From positions 2,768,001-2,832,000 of the forward strand of contig NC_011144.1 of assembly GCF_000017265.1 (NCBI RefSeq): a stretch of 64,000 nt of DNA, written 5' to 3'. The first letter of the stretch is position 1. Every line of letters starts with the position of its first letter. Shown here one piece after another: positions 26,356 through 34,688 of the stretch. Source of the DNA: Phenylobacterium zucineum HLK1. Lineage in GTDB: Bacteria; Pseudomonadota; Alphaproteobacteria; Caulobacterales; Caulobacteraceae. The notes below the pieces were generated by a model. The model was not told where the DNA came from and did not search any database. It worked only from the letters and a program-made list of their open reading frames with translations. Made by a program: the position numbers and the translations under genes.

Positions 26356-28953
26356 TCACCACCGGGCAGAAACGCCCAGGTAGTAGGTGCGGCCGTAGCG
26401 TTCGTAGTTGGTCAGCCAGTCGCGCCGGCCGCCCTGATACTCCCGCAGCACCTCGTCGTTCAGGTTCTGCAGGTCGACGTAGATCTCGACGTTGTCGGTG
26501 AGCGCGTAGCTCGCCTTGGCGTCGAGGCGCTTGAAGTCGTCGTCCCAGGTGTCGGCCTCGTCGTTCCCGCCCAGGCCCTGAACGGCCTTGCCGGTGTGGT
26601 GGTAGGACAGCGCCGCCTCGAACCGGCCCTTCTGGTAGAAGAGCTGGGCGCCCCACAGCAGGTCGGACTGGGCCGGGAAGGCCAACTCGCCGCGGCCGGG
26701 CACGGTGAGGCTGGAGTCGGTGATCGTGACGTTCGCCGCCGCGCCGAACCCGCTCCAGAGGCCGGGCAGGAAGGTGAACTGCTGTTGGTAGGCGAGCTCG
26801 ATCCCCTTGATCTCGCCCTCGTCGGCGTTGCGCGGCTGGCTGTAGCCGAAGCGGGCGTAGGTCCGGCCGTCGAGTACGAAGTTCGTGCGGGTCTCGCTGA
26901 AATTGAAGATCGGGTCCTTGACCTTCTTCAGGAAGGCGCCCGCCGACAGCAGACCCCCGCGGGCGAAGTACCACTCGATGGTGGCGTCGAAGTTGTCCGA
27001 GACGAAGGGCTTCAGGTCGGCGTTGCCCTCCGACAGGCCGCCCTCGAACACGCCGGGCGTCACCTCGACCCACTCGAGCTCGCCGCCGGGCTTCAGTTGC
27101 GGGTACTGGGGCCGCCCGAGGGTGCGGGTGTAGGCGAGCCGGACGACCAGGTCCTCGCGCGGCTCGAACCGCAGGTGCACGTTCGGCAGGAAGTTCACGT
27201 ATTCGCCCGAGCGGGAGACGGGCGTCACGCCGCCCTCCTCGGCGTCGAGCCGGAAGCCCTGGACGTCCGTCTCGGTGCGCTCGACGCGCCAGCCGCCGAT
27301 CAGCCGCCAGCCGCCGAGATCCACGTCGGCCATGACGTAGCCGGCGTAGATCCGCTCGGTCAGGTCGTAGTCGCTGAGGGTCTCGTTCGCGAGGCTGTCG
27401 GCCGCGTTGCGGACGAAGCGCGCACTGGCGAGGTTCTCGGCCGTGAACCGCTGCATCGCCTCGGCGTCGATGGTGTAGCGGTTGAGGTAGGTGTAGTCGC
27501 CGAGGTCCACCTCCATCACCGGGCCCTGGAGGCCGAAGTCGGCCAGGGTGAACCGGTTGGCGGCCGAGCCGCGATCCCACCGTTCGGTGCGGCCGTCGAA
27601 CATCTTGTCGGTGTCGCGGACCTTCAGGCCCACCTTGAAGAAGCTGTCCTGGCCGATGTCGATGGCGCGCTTCAGATCGACCTTGGCGGCGAGGTTGGTC
27701 TCATCGCCGTATTCGTCCTGGGCGGTGTACTGGCGGAACTGCAGCGCCCCCGCCGACATGGTCCGCGGCTCGGCCGTGTAGAGCAGCGGGCGCATGTCGA
27801 AGTCGACGGTCAGGTTCGCCGACGGCAGGCGGAACTGCCAGCCCTGGTTCGGCTCGACCAGCTCGTTGTAGCCCCACGACAGGTCGTACTGCAGGAGCCA
27901 GGGCCCGCGCTCGTGCTCGCCGCCGAAGGAGGCCGAGCTGATGCTCTTCTCCTTGTATTCCAGGCGCAGGTCCTGGCGCGCGTCGACGTTGCGGGCGACG
28001 CCGGTCGCCCCGTCGGAATTGAGCGTGATGTTCGCGGGATTGGCTCCGAAGTCGAGCCGCGAGCGCTGGCGGTACTCGTCCTCGGTGAAGCGCGAGAACA
28101 GCCCACGGACGTAGAGCTTGTCGGCGTCGGCCGGGCGGAACTCCAGCGCGCCGCTGACCCCGATCCGCTCGCGCTTGAGGGTGTAGTTGGTGAACTTGAT
28201 GTTGGTCGGCAGGCCGCCGCGGGCGTAGCCCGGCACGCTGCGCCAGTCGTCGGGATAGAGGCCGTCCGAGCGGTAGTCCCGCGACGAGCCGTTGACGCCG
28301 ACGATCACGCCCCACCGGCCGTCGCCGAACACGGCGCCGAAGGTGGCGTCGCCCTGCACCGGCACCTTCTCGTTGAACTCTTGATAACCGGCCTGGACCG
28401 AGCCGCGGGCGAACAGGTCCTTCCCCGCGTCGAACGGCGACTGGGTGACGAGATTGACCGTGCCGCCGATGCCCTGGGCGTCCATGTCGGGGGTGACGGC
28501 CTTCACCACCTCGATCCGGCCGAGCAGCTGGCCCGAGACCACGTCCAGCGGCAGGGCGCGGCTGTCGCCGTCGGGATTGCCGACCTCGACGCCGTTCAAG
28601 GTGACGTTGTTGAGCTGGGCCGGCGCGCCGCGGATCGAGACGTAGCGGCCCTCGCCCTGGTCATAAGAGACGCCGACGCCGGGCAGGCGCTCGACGTTCT
28701 CGGCGACGTTCTTGTCGGCCAGGCGACCGATCTCGTCGGCGGAGATGGCGTCGACCACGGCGGTGGCGCTGCGCTTGGTCTCGATCGCCCGCTGCTGGGA
28801 CAGCCGCTGGCCGGTGACCACCAGCTCTTCCACCGCCCCGTCCTGGGCGCCGTCCTGGGCCCCGTCCTGGGCCTGGGCCAGCCCCGGCGCAAAGGCCGTC
28901 ATGGCGACCGCCAGCGCCAGCCGGCTCGCCCCCGTCATCGTCATACGCATCAT
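26356..28953 (-). CDS. TonB-dependent receptor (long, LPXTG-free Caulobacter type)
   Basis: An 865-residue outer-membrane receptor. A signal peptide ends near FAPGLAQAQ, then a short tandem AQDG repeat, a TonB-box-like EELVVTGQR (about residue 42), a plug with ADKNVAENVERLPGV and RYVSIRGAPAQLNNVTLNG, and a C-terminal strand ending GVSARW. It lies upstream of phoD on the same strand with only about 50 bp between, so it may import the phosphoester or nucleotide released by PhoD. Another possibility is oligosaccharide uptake, given the pectin locus on its other side. Confidence 0.92.
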   Translation of the reverse strand: MMRMTMTGASRLALAVAMTAFAPGLAQAQDGAQDGAQDGAVEELVVTGQRLSQQRAIETKRSATAVVDAISADEIGRLADKNVAENVERLPGVGVSYDQGEGRYVSIRGAPAQLNNVTLNGVEVGNPDGDSRALPLDVVSGQLLGRIEVVKAVTPDMDAQGIGGTVNLVTQSPFDAGKDLFARGSVQAGYQEFNEKVPVQGDATFGAVFGDGRWGVIVGVNGSSRDYRSDGLYPDDWRSVPGYARGGLPTNIKFTNYTLKRERIGVSGALEFRPADADKLYVRGLFSRFTEDEYRQRSRLDFGANPANITLNSDGATGVARNVDARQDLRLEYKEKSISSASFGGEHERGPWLLQYDLSWGYNELVEPNQGWQFRLPSANLTVDFDMRPLLYTAEPRTMSAGALQFRQYTAQDEYGDETNLAAKVDLKRAIDIGQDSFFKVGLKVRDTDKMFDGRTERWDRGSAANRFTLADFGLQGPVMEVDLGDYTYLNRYTIDAEAMQRFTAENLASARFVRNAADSLANETLSDYDLTERIYAGYVMADVDLGGWRLIGGWRVERTETDVQGFRLDAEEGGVTPVSRSGEYVNFLPNVHLRFEPREDLVVRLAYTRTLGRPQYPQLKPGGELEWVEVTPGVFEGGLSEGNADLKPFVSDNFDATIEWYFARGGLLSAGAFLKKVKDPIFNFSETRTNFVLDGRTYARFGYSQPRNADEGEIKGIELAYQQQFTFLPGLWSGFGAAANVTITDSSLTVPGRGELAFPAQSDLLWGAQLFYQKGRFEAALSYHHTGKAVQGLGGNDEADTWDDDFKRLDAKASYALTDNVEIYVDLQNLNDEVLREYQGGRRDWLTNYERYGRTYYLGVSARW
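28839..28874 (-). repeat. 12-bp in-frame tandem repeat in the TBDR leader
   Basis: Three near-identical 12-bp units (CGTCCTGGGCNC type on the plus strand) encode AQDG repeated after the signal peptide, just before the TonB-box-like segment. In-frame tandem repeats here could vary the linker length by slippage. Confidence 0.6.
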
Positions 28954-29041
28954 GGACCCCCTTCTCGTTGGGGGCGTGCTTAGGGGCCGCGGTTGTCAGG
29001 ACGGTCACGCTTGCGTGTCGGTTTGTTGAAGGCGGCAGCGA

Positions 29042-29055
29042 TGCTACCGGTGGCG
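29042..29055. promoter_or_regulatory. Degenerate ACCGGT operator before the acetyl-esterase gene
   Basis: TGCTACCGGTGGCG matches the site at 32314-32327 in its first 11 positions and diverges in the right end. It ends 2 bp before the ATG at 29058. It is the weakest member of the pectin-locus palindrome set. Confidence 0.4.
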
Positions 29056-29057
29056 CC

Positions 29058-30029
29058 ATGACCAAGCTCGACCGCCGGGCGCTTCTGGGCGCCGCCCTTT
29101 TCGCCTCCGCGGCCGCCGCCGCCCAAGCCCGCGAGCCCGCCGACCCGGCAGAGGTCGTGCGGCTGTGGCCGGGCCGCCCGCCCGGCGCGCCCGGTGTCCT
29201 GCCGGTCACGCAGGTGCGGGACCGGATCGCGACGTCCGGCTTCCAGGACCGCATCGCCACCAGCATCGGCGAGCCGCTGATGACCGTCTTCCGTCCCGCC
29301 CGGCCGAACGGGGCGGCGGTGCTGGTGATCCCCGGCGGCGGCTACGTCCGGGTGGTCATCGACAAGGAGGGGTTCGAGACCGCGCGTCGCCTGGCGGACG
29401 CGGGGATCACCGCCTTCGTGCTGCGCTACCGCCTGCCCGGCGACGGCTGGGCGAGCCCCGCCGACGTTCCCCTGCAGGACGCCCAGCGCGCCGTGCGCCT
29501 GATCCGCGCCGGCGCGGCCGGCTGGGGGATCGATCCGTCGCGCGTGGCGGCGATGGGCTTCTCGGCCGGCGGGCACGTGGCCGCCTCGCTCAGCACGCGC
29601 CACGCCGCCGCCGTCTATCGGCCCGTGGACGCGGCGGACGCCCAGAGCGCCCGCCCGGACCTGGCGGCGCTGATCTATCCGGTGATCGACATGGCGCCGC
29701 CCAACGCGCACCCGGGCTCGCGCGCGCAGCTGCTGGGGCCGGACCCGTCCTCCGAGGCCGAGGCCGCCTACTCGCCGCACCGCCACGTCGGCGCGCACGT
29801 CCCGCCGACCTTCCTGCTGCACGCCATGGACGACGACTCGGTGCCGGTGGAGAACAGCCTCGCCTACCTGGCGGCGCTGCGGGCGGCGAAGGTCCCCGCC
29901 GAGGCGCACCTGTTCGAGGAAGGCGGCCACGGCTTCGGCCTGCGCCTGATCCAGGGCAACCCGGCCGCGGCCTGGCCGGACCTGTTCCTGGCCTGGGCCG
30001 CGCGGCGGGGGCTCCTCAAGGCCGGCTGA
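29058..30029 (+). CDS. Secreted alpha/beta hydrolase (probable carbohydrate acetyl esterase)
   Basis: A 323-residue alpha/beta hydrolase with an export signal containing DRRALLGAALFASAAAAAQA. The oxyanion segment VLVIPGGGYVRVV, nucleophile MGFSAGGHVAASL (about residue 180) and the acid/base pair in LLHAMDDDSVP and EEGGHGFGLR form a complete catalytic triad. This subgroup usually deacetylates or deacylates plant polysaccharides. The upstream frame is open but the signal peptide fixes the ATG at 29058. There is no Shine-Dalgarno, and a degenerate operator abuts the start. First gene of the pectin locus; pectin or xylan deacetylation is inferred. Confidence 0.8.
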   Translation: MTKLDRRALLGAALFASAAAAAQAREPADPAEVVRLWPGRPPGAPGVLPVTQVRDRIATSGFQDRIATSIGEPLMTVFRPARPNGAAVLVIPGGGYVRVVIDKEGFETARRLADAGITAFVLRYRLPGDGWASPADVPLQDAQRAVRLIRAGAAGWGIDPSRVAAMGFSAGGHVAASLSTRHAAAVYRPVDAADAQSARPDLAALIYPVIDMAPPNAHPGSRAQLLGPDPSSEAEAAYSPHRHVGAHVPPTFLLHAMDDDSVPVENSLAYLAALRAAKVPAEAHLFEEGGHGFGLRLIQGNPAAAWPDLFLAWAARRGLLKAG

Positions 30030-30038
30030 CCGGGGCTA

Positions 30039-30052
30039 TGATACCGGTGTCA
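30039..30052. promoter_or_regulatory. ACCGGT palindromic operator
   Basis: TGATACCGGTGTCA with flanking A/T, one mismatch from the perfect TGACACCGGTGTCA. It lies 16 bp upstream of the small secreted protein gene at 30069. Central CG and dyad symmetry fit a LacI-family repressor. Confidence 0.72.
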
Positions 30053-30068
30053 TAACCGGAGAACGTCC

Positions 30069-30530
30069 ATGCGCTGGCTCCTCGCCGCGGCGCTCGCCGC
30101 CCTTTCCCTCGGACCGGCGCAGGCCGCCGAGGTTCCCGCCGACGTCGCCGCCGCCGTCAAGGCGGCGATGCCGCAGATGAAGATCACCGAGGCCGAGCTG
30201 AAGGCGCGCGATGGCCGGCGCTACTACGACGTCGAGGGCGTGCTGCCCGACGGCTCCGAGATCGAACTCGACATGCTGCAGACCGCCGCCGGCTGGCAGG
30301 TGGTGGAGATCCAGCGCGACATCGCCTGGGCCTCCGCCCCTGCCCAGGTCCACGCCGCCGCCCAGCCCGCCTGGAAGGGCCCCGCCCCGGCCCGGGTGAT
30401 CGAGAGCAAGCAGACCGACGGCTCGATCGTCTACGAGCTGTTCGCCCCGGGGCGTCCCGGGACGCCGGCGCTCGAGGTCATGCTGAAGGACGGCAAGGCC
30501 GAGGTGCTGAAGGAGGTCTGGCCGCACTAG
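30069..30530 (+). CDS. Small secreted PepSY-like protein
   Basis: A 153-residue protein with a signal peptide (RWLLAAALAALSLGPAQA). Two repeats of a PepSY-like pattern follow: VAAAVKAAMPQMKITEAELKARDG...YYDVEG...SEIELDMLQTAAGWQVVEIQRDI, then a second VIESKQTDGSIVYELFA...LEVMLKDGKAEVLKE. Such domains are often periplasmic inhibitors or sensors of secreted enzymes. The ATG has CGGAG 7-8 nt upstream. A pectin-locus operator precedes it, so it is probably induced with the pectinases; its job is unknown. Confidence 0.7.
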   Translation: MRWLLAAALAALSLGPAQAAEVPADVAAAVKAAMPQMKITEAELKARDGRRYYDVEGVLPDGSEIELDMLQTAAGWQVVEIQRDIAWASAPAQVHAAAQPAWKGPAPARVIESKQTDGSIVYELFAPGRPGTPALEVMLKDGKAEVLKEVWPH

Positions 30531-30548
30531 GGGCGCTCCCTCTTTTCG

Positions 30549-30668
30549 TCCTCCCCATCGGGGGAGGGGGACCATGCGCAGCATGGTGGTGGGGGCTTGC
30601 CGGGGCTCGGTGGATGGGGCGGCCCCCCTCCACCGCTATCGCGGTCCCCCTCCCCCGATGGGGGAGGA
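30549..30668. repeat. Long imperfect palindromic intergenic repeat (REP/MITE-like)
   Basis: Terminal arms at 30549-30573 and 30643-30668 are inverted copies over 25-26 bases with one extra G (TCCTCCCCATCGGGGGAGG core). An internal hairpin CCATGC-GCA-GCATGG lies near the left arm. The 120-bp unit sits between two convergent gene ends and resembles a repeat that I recall from many Caulobacterales genomes. It could fold into a terminator-like hairpin for both genes. Confidence 0.72.
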
Positions 30669-30678
30669 AGGCGCTTCG

Positions 30679-32271
30679 TCACCGCCGCTGGTCCAGCCAG
30701 TCGATCAGCACCGTCATGTTCTGGATGTAGGCGCCGGTGGAGATCCCCGGCTGCGGGTTCGCCGCCGGATAGGGCGAGGTGTCGGTGCGGTCGCCGACGT
30801 GCGTCGTCGCATAGTCGCCGTCGGGCTGCGCCGGCGGGCGCTCTCCGGTGTAGGGGATGCTGGCGGCCACCAGCGGCGTCGGCCAGTAGCCCTCGCGGTT
30901 CAGGCCGCCGATCAGCGCCCGGACCTTCTCGGCGCTGACGGAGCGGTCCTCATCGACGGCGGCGCGGACGTTGAGGTCCGAGGTCTCCAGGTCGCGGGTC
31001 GCGAAGTAGCGCGGCAGGGGGACGCGGTTCGTCGCCTTCAGGGGCGAGTCCTTCGAGACCTCGGCGCCCGGCGTCGCCTTCAGCCGCTCGTACCGGGCGC
31101 GCAGGCCCGCCTCGTCGATCCTGCGGAAGGCGCTGTAGTGGGCCAGCGGCCGCTCGGGGCTGTAGTCCACGTAGTACGCGCCGTTGACGACGTTCGAGCC
31201 GCGGCGATGCACGTAGAGCGGCCGGTCCGTGCCGATCTCGATGAAGGTGGGATGGGTGCGCCCGTCGGCCGTCGGCGCCGGCAGCCGCACCTTGTCCAGC
31301 CAGTCCAGCCCCTCGCCCACCCGCGCCAGGAAGCGCGTGTCGCCGGTCAGTTCGTAGAAGGTCATCAGCTGGGCGAGGTTGTTCGCCGTGGTGTGGGTGG
31401 CAAGCGCCAGGGGCTCGTAGCTGCGGGCGGCGGCCGGCTGCAGGTCCAGGGTGTACTGCAGCGCCCAGCCGGGCTGCGGCTGGCCCAGCTGGGTGACCAG
31501 GAAGCTGGTCATCGCCCGGCGGATGGCGTCCAGCGCGCGCTCATCGCCGAGCGCCTGGTAGACCATGGTCAGGAACTTGATGTTCTCGCCGGCCACGTCG
31601 TCGTTGAAGGTGATGTAGCCGGTGTAGTCGCCCTCGAACTTCGGCTTGACCGGATAGCGCTGCGGCCAGCCGCCGACCGGGTACTGGGCCTCGAGCACGA
31701 AGCCGATCGCGCGGTCCAAGGCGGGCTTCCAGCGAGGATCCAGCTTCTCGACGTAGAGGCGCAGCAGGAACTGCATCGCCTCGGACGTGCCGGCGTCGTC
31801 GAAGGTGGCGTTGCCCCAGTCGTGCTGGAATTCCTCCATCCGCCAAGCGTTCTTGCCGACGGTCTCGTACCAGTCGCGGGCCGAGGCCGGGCCGCCGAAG
31901 TCGATGAAGTAGTTCCAGCCGCCGCTGGGATGCTGGCCCCAGACGAGGGCCTCGGCCGCGCGCTCGGCCGCACGATAGTAATAGTCGTCGCCCGTGGCGT
32001 GATAGGCGTCGAGGAACAGGTGGCCCATGGTGGCCGTGCCGGGGGGCTGGACCCAGACCATGGTGGGCTTGGCCTCGAGCTCGCCCCAGCGGCGCGAGAA
32101 GTCCGGCGTGTAGGACCACACGTAGCCGCCGTTGTAAGCGGCCGTCTCGACCATGAAGGTGGTCGCCCGTTTCATGGCCGCGAGCACCTGGTCGCGGGAT
32201 TGGGCCGTGGCCGGCGCGCCGCCCGCCAGTACGCACACGCCGGCCAGAATGGCCGTCAAACCCTTCAGCAC
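30679..32271 (-). CDS. Pectate lyase, PL10 (PelA/Pel-15E) family
   Basis: A 530-residue secreted lyase. The start is GTG at 32271 with AGGAGGA about 9 nt upstream, giving a signal peptide (LKGLTAILAGVCVLAGGAPATAQ). The PL10 signature GGWPQRYP followed by YTGYITFNDDVAGENIKFL (about residues 195-225) is clear, and an N-terminal helical toroid-like region precedes it. It cleaves polygalacturonate by beta-elimination, giving unsaturated uronates for KduI/KduD. It is divergent from the esterase gene and shares an ACCGGT operator with it (32314-32327). Confidence 0.88.
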   Translation of the reverse strand: MLKGLTAILAGVCVLAGGAPATAQSRDQVLAAMKRATTFMVETAAYNGGYVWSYTPDFSRRWGELEAKPTMVWVQPPGTATMGHLFLDAYHATGDDYYYRAAERAAEALVWGQHPSGGWNYFIDFGGPASARDWYETVGKNAWRMEEFQHDWGNATFDDAGTSEAMQFLLRLYVEKLDPRWKPALDRAIGFVLEAQYPVGGWPQRYPVKPKFEGDYTGYITFNDDVAGENIKFLTMVYQALGDERALDAIRRAMTSFLVTQLGQPQPGWALQYTLDLQPAAARSYEPLALATHTTANNLAQLMTFYELTGDTRFLARVGEGLDWLDKVRLPAPTADGRTHPTFIEIGTDRPLYVHRRGSNVVNGAYYVDYSPERPLAHYSAFRRIDEAGLRARYERLKATPGAEVSKDSPLKATNRVPLPRYFATRDLETSDLNVRAAVDEDRSVSAEKVRALIGGLNREGYWPTPLVAASIPYTGERPPAQPDGDYATTHVGDRTDTSPYPAANPQPGISTGAYIQNMTVLIDWLDQRR

Positions 32272-32313
32272 GCCTACGCTTCCTCCTGTTGTTGCGGAGG
32301 TTCTAGCGCGGAT

Positions 32314-32327
32314 TGCTACCGGTGTCA
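32314..32327. promoter_or_regulatory. ACCGGT palindromic operator between pectate lyase and esterase
   Basis: TGCTACCGGTGTCA lies 42 bp from the pectate lyase start (32271, minus) and 12 bp before the esterase ATG (32340, plus). One site may therefore repress both divergent genes. Confidence 0.7.
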
Positions 32328-32339
32328 TAGTCTGACCCC

Positions 32340-33917
32340 ATGGCCCACGACCTGACCCGCCGCGGCGCATTCGGCGCCGCTCTCGCCTTCGCCGCCGCCC
32401 CCGCCGCCTCCCTGGCTTCGGGAGCGGCCTCGCCCGTCGCCCGGACCCGCCACGGCCGCGTGCGCGGCTATGTGGACGGCGGCGTCCTGGCCTTCCGGGG
32501 GATCCGCTACGGCGCCGACACGGGCCCGCTCCGATTCCAGGCGCCGCGGACGCCGGCCCCCTGGGACGGGATCGCCGAGGCCACGCAGTACGGTCCCGCC
32601 TGCCCGCAGCGCGACCGCGACGCCGGCGCCACGTCCGAGGACTGCCTGTTCCTGAACGTCTGGACCCCGGCCCTGCGGGACGGCGCGAAGCGGCCGGTGA
32701 TGGTCTACATCCACGGCGGCGCCTATTCGAACGGCTCGGGCTCGGCGCCGCTGTACGACGGGGTGCGGCTGGCGCGGCGCGGCGACGTGGTCGTGGTGAC
32801 GCTGAACCACCGGCTGAACGTCTTCGGCTACGGCTATCTGGCCAGGCTTGTCCCAGGCCTGCCCGACAGCGGCAATGCGGGCCAGCTCGACCTGATCCTC
32901 GCGCTGGAGTGGGTGCGGGACAACATCGCCGAGTTCGGCGGCGATCCGTCCCAGGTGATGGTCTTCGGCCAGTCGGGCGGCGGGGCCAAGATCGCGACGG
33001 TGATGGCCATGCCGGCGGCCGCGGGCCTGTTCCACCGGGCCGCCACCATGAGCGGCCAGCAGGTGACCGCTTCGGGGCCGATGAACGCCGCGCGGCGGAC
33101 GCTGGCCTTCCTCGACGCCCTGAAGCTGAAGCCGGAGGAGGCCCACCTTCTGCGCACCCTGCCGGCCGGGCGGCTGGTGGAGGCCCTGGGCGTCGAGGAC
33201 CCGGTGCTGGGTTTCGGCGGCCTCTACTTCGGGCCGGTGCTCGACGAGGGGAATCTGAAGCGCCACCCCTTCTACCCGGACGCGCCGGCCCAGTCGGCGA
33301 AGATCCCAATGATCATCGGCAACACCCGTGACGAGACGCGGGCGTTCATGGGGAACGATCCCTCGAACTTCACCCTCTCCTGGGACGAGCTGCCGGCGAA
33401 GCTGACCTTCCCGAACCTGCGGGTGGACGTGCTGCCCGAGGCCGTGATCGCCGAGTACCGGCGGCTCTACCCGCACTATTCGCCGTCGGACGTGCTGTTC
33501 GCGGCCACCACCGCGGCCCGGTCCTGGCGGGGGGCGATCATCGAGCTGGAGGAACGGGCCCGGGCCGGCCATCCCACCTTCGCTTACCAGCTCGACTGGG
33601 CCACGCCCAAGGACGGCGGCCGCCTCGGCGCGCCGCACGCCTCGGACATCCAGCTGGTGTTCGACAACATCGCCAAGCCCGGCGCGACGGCCATCGGGCC
33701 CGAAGCCCAAACCATGGCCGACCAGATGAGCGAGGCCTTCCTTGCCTTCGCCAGGACCGGCGATCCGAACTGCCGGGCGATCCCGCGCTGGGAGCCGTTC
33801 ACCCTGGCGCGGCGCCAGACGATGGTCTTCGACGTCCCCTCGCGCCTGGAGGACGACCCCCGCGGCGCCGAGCGGCGGTTCTTCGCGAAGGTCCCCTACG
33901 TGCAGCCGGGGACGTAA
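32340..33917 (+). CDS. Carboxylesterase type B family protein, secreted
   Basis: A 525-residue type-B carboxylesterase. A twin-arginine-like signal (DLTRRGAFGAALAFAAAPAASLA) leads to the family start FRGIRYG, the EDCLFLNVW box, oxyanion hole YIHGGAYSNGSG and nucleophile elbow VMVFGQSGGGAKIA (about residue 210). It probably removes ester groups (methyl, acetyl or feruloyl) from pectin. No Shine-Dalgarno precedes the ATG and an operator ends 12 bp upstream, hinting at a leaderless message. It converges on kduD with 1 bp between stops. Confidence 0.88.
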   Translation: MAHDLTRRGAFGAALAFAAAPAASLASGAASPVARTRHGRVRGYVDGGVLAFRGIRYGADTGPLRFQAPRTPAPWDGIAEATQYGPACPQRDRDAGATSEDCLFLNVWTPALRDGAKRPVMVYIHGGAYSNGSGSAPLYDGVRLARRGDVVVVTLNHRLNVFGYGYLARLVPGLPDSGNAGQLDLILALEWVRDNIAEFGGDPSQVMVFGQSGGGAKIATVMAMPAAAGLFHRAATMSGQQVTASGPMNAARRTLAFLDALKLKPEEAHLLRTLPAGRLVEALGVEDPVLGFGGLYFGPVLDEGNLKRHPFYPDAPAQSAKIPMIIGNTRDETRAFMGNDPSNFTLSWDELPAKLTFPNLRVDVLPEAVIAEYRRLYPHYSPSDVLFAATTAARSWRGAIIELEERARAGHPTFAYQLDWATPKDGGRLGAPHASDIQLVFDNIAKPGATAIGPEAQTMADQMSEAFLAFARTGDPNCRAIPRWEPFTLARRQTMVFDVPSRLEDDPRGAERRFFAKVPYVQPGT

Positions 33918-33918
33918 G

Positions 33919-34680
33919 TCACCGCGCCAGCCAGCCGCCGTCCACGGGGACGATCGCGCCGTGCATGTAGTCGGACGCGCCGCTCGCCAGGAACACGGCG
34001 GCGCCCGCGAGGTCCGAGGGATCGCCCCAGCGGCCCGCCGGGATGCGGCCCAGGATCTCCCTGGAGCGGCCCTCGTCGGCCCGCAGCGCCTCGGTGTTGT
34101 TGGTGGCGAAGTAGCCGGGGGCGATGGCGTTGACGTTGATGCCCTTCCCCGCCCACTCGTTGCAGAGCAGCTTGGTCAGGCCCGCCAGGCCGCTCTTCGA
34201 GGCGGTGTAGGACGGCACCCGGATGCCGCCCTGGAAGGACAGCATCGAGACCACGTTGATGATCTTGCCGCCGCGGCCGGCGGCGACCCAGCGCCGGGCC
34301 ACCGCCTGCGACAGGAAGAAGACCGTCTTCAGGTTGGTGTCCATCACCGCGTCCCAGTCCTCTTCGGTGAAGTCGAGGCTGTCGGCCCGGCGGATGACGC
34401 CGGCGTTGTTGACCAGGATGTCCACCTGGCCGGCGGCGGCGAAGGCCTCCTCCACCACGCCGGCGAGCGGCCCGGTGGAGCCGAGGTCGGCGCGGATGGC
34501 ATGCAGCTCGCGGCCGGCCTTGCGCACCATCTCGGCGGTCTCGTCGGGCGCGCTGCGGCCGACGGCGACGATGTCCGCCCCCGCCTGCGCCAGGCCCACG
34601 GCGATCCCCTGGCCGAGCCCGGTGTTGGCGCCGGTGACCAGGGCGACCTTGCCCTGAAGGCTGAAGAGGCCAGGATTCAT
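33919..34680 (-). CDS. kduD: 2-dehydro-3-deoxy-D-gluconate 5-dehydrogenase KduD (SDR)
   Basis: A 253-residue short-chain dehydrogenase. The NAD-binding motif is TGANTGLGQG (about residue 16), NNAG follows (about 90), and the catalytic Ser/Tyr/Lys are in VVSMLSFQGG...YTASKSG (about 141-158). The SYTASKSGLAGLTKLL...GINVNAIAPGY run is typical of KduD. It reduces 3-deoxy-D-glycero-2,5-hexodiulosonate to 2-keto-3-deoxygluconate (KDG). It is the last gene of uxaC-kduI-kduD and starts 8 bp after the kduI stop. Assignment as KduD rather than another SDR rests on sequence plus kduI next door. Confidence 0.9.
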   Translation of the reverse strand: MNPGLFSLQGKVALVTGANTGLGQGIAVGLAQAGADIVAVGRSAPDETAEMVRKAGRELHAIRADLGSTGPLAGVVEEAFAAAGQVDILVNNAGVIRRADSLDFTEEDWDAVMDTNLKTVFFLSQAVARRWVAAGRGGKIINVVSMLSFQGGIRVPSYTASKSGLAGLTKLLCNEWAGKGINVNAIAPGYFATNNTEALRADEGRSREILGRIPAGRWGDPSDLAGAAVFLASGASDYMHGAIVPVDGGWLAR

Positions 34681-34688
34681 CTCGGGGC

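Noticed and set aside
24775..28983. Very long plus-strand open frame (about 1400 codons) across phoD and the TBDR
   Set aside because: It is antisense to two clear genes, rich in Val/Gly/Arg/Ala as expected for GC-rich antisense, and has no recognisable domain.
28990..29015. Possible Pho box (GTCA repeats) upstream of the TBDR next to phoD
   Set aside because: The GTCA units are 9 bp apart, not the 11-bp period of a Pho box, and the spacer is not AT-rich.
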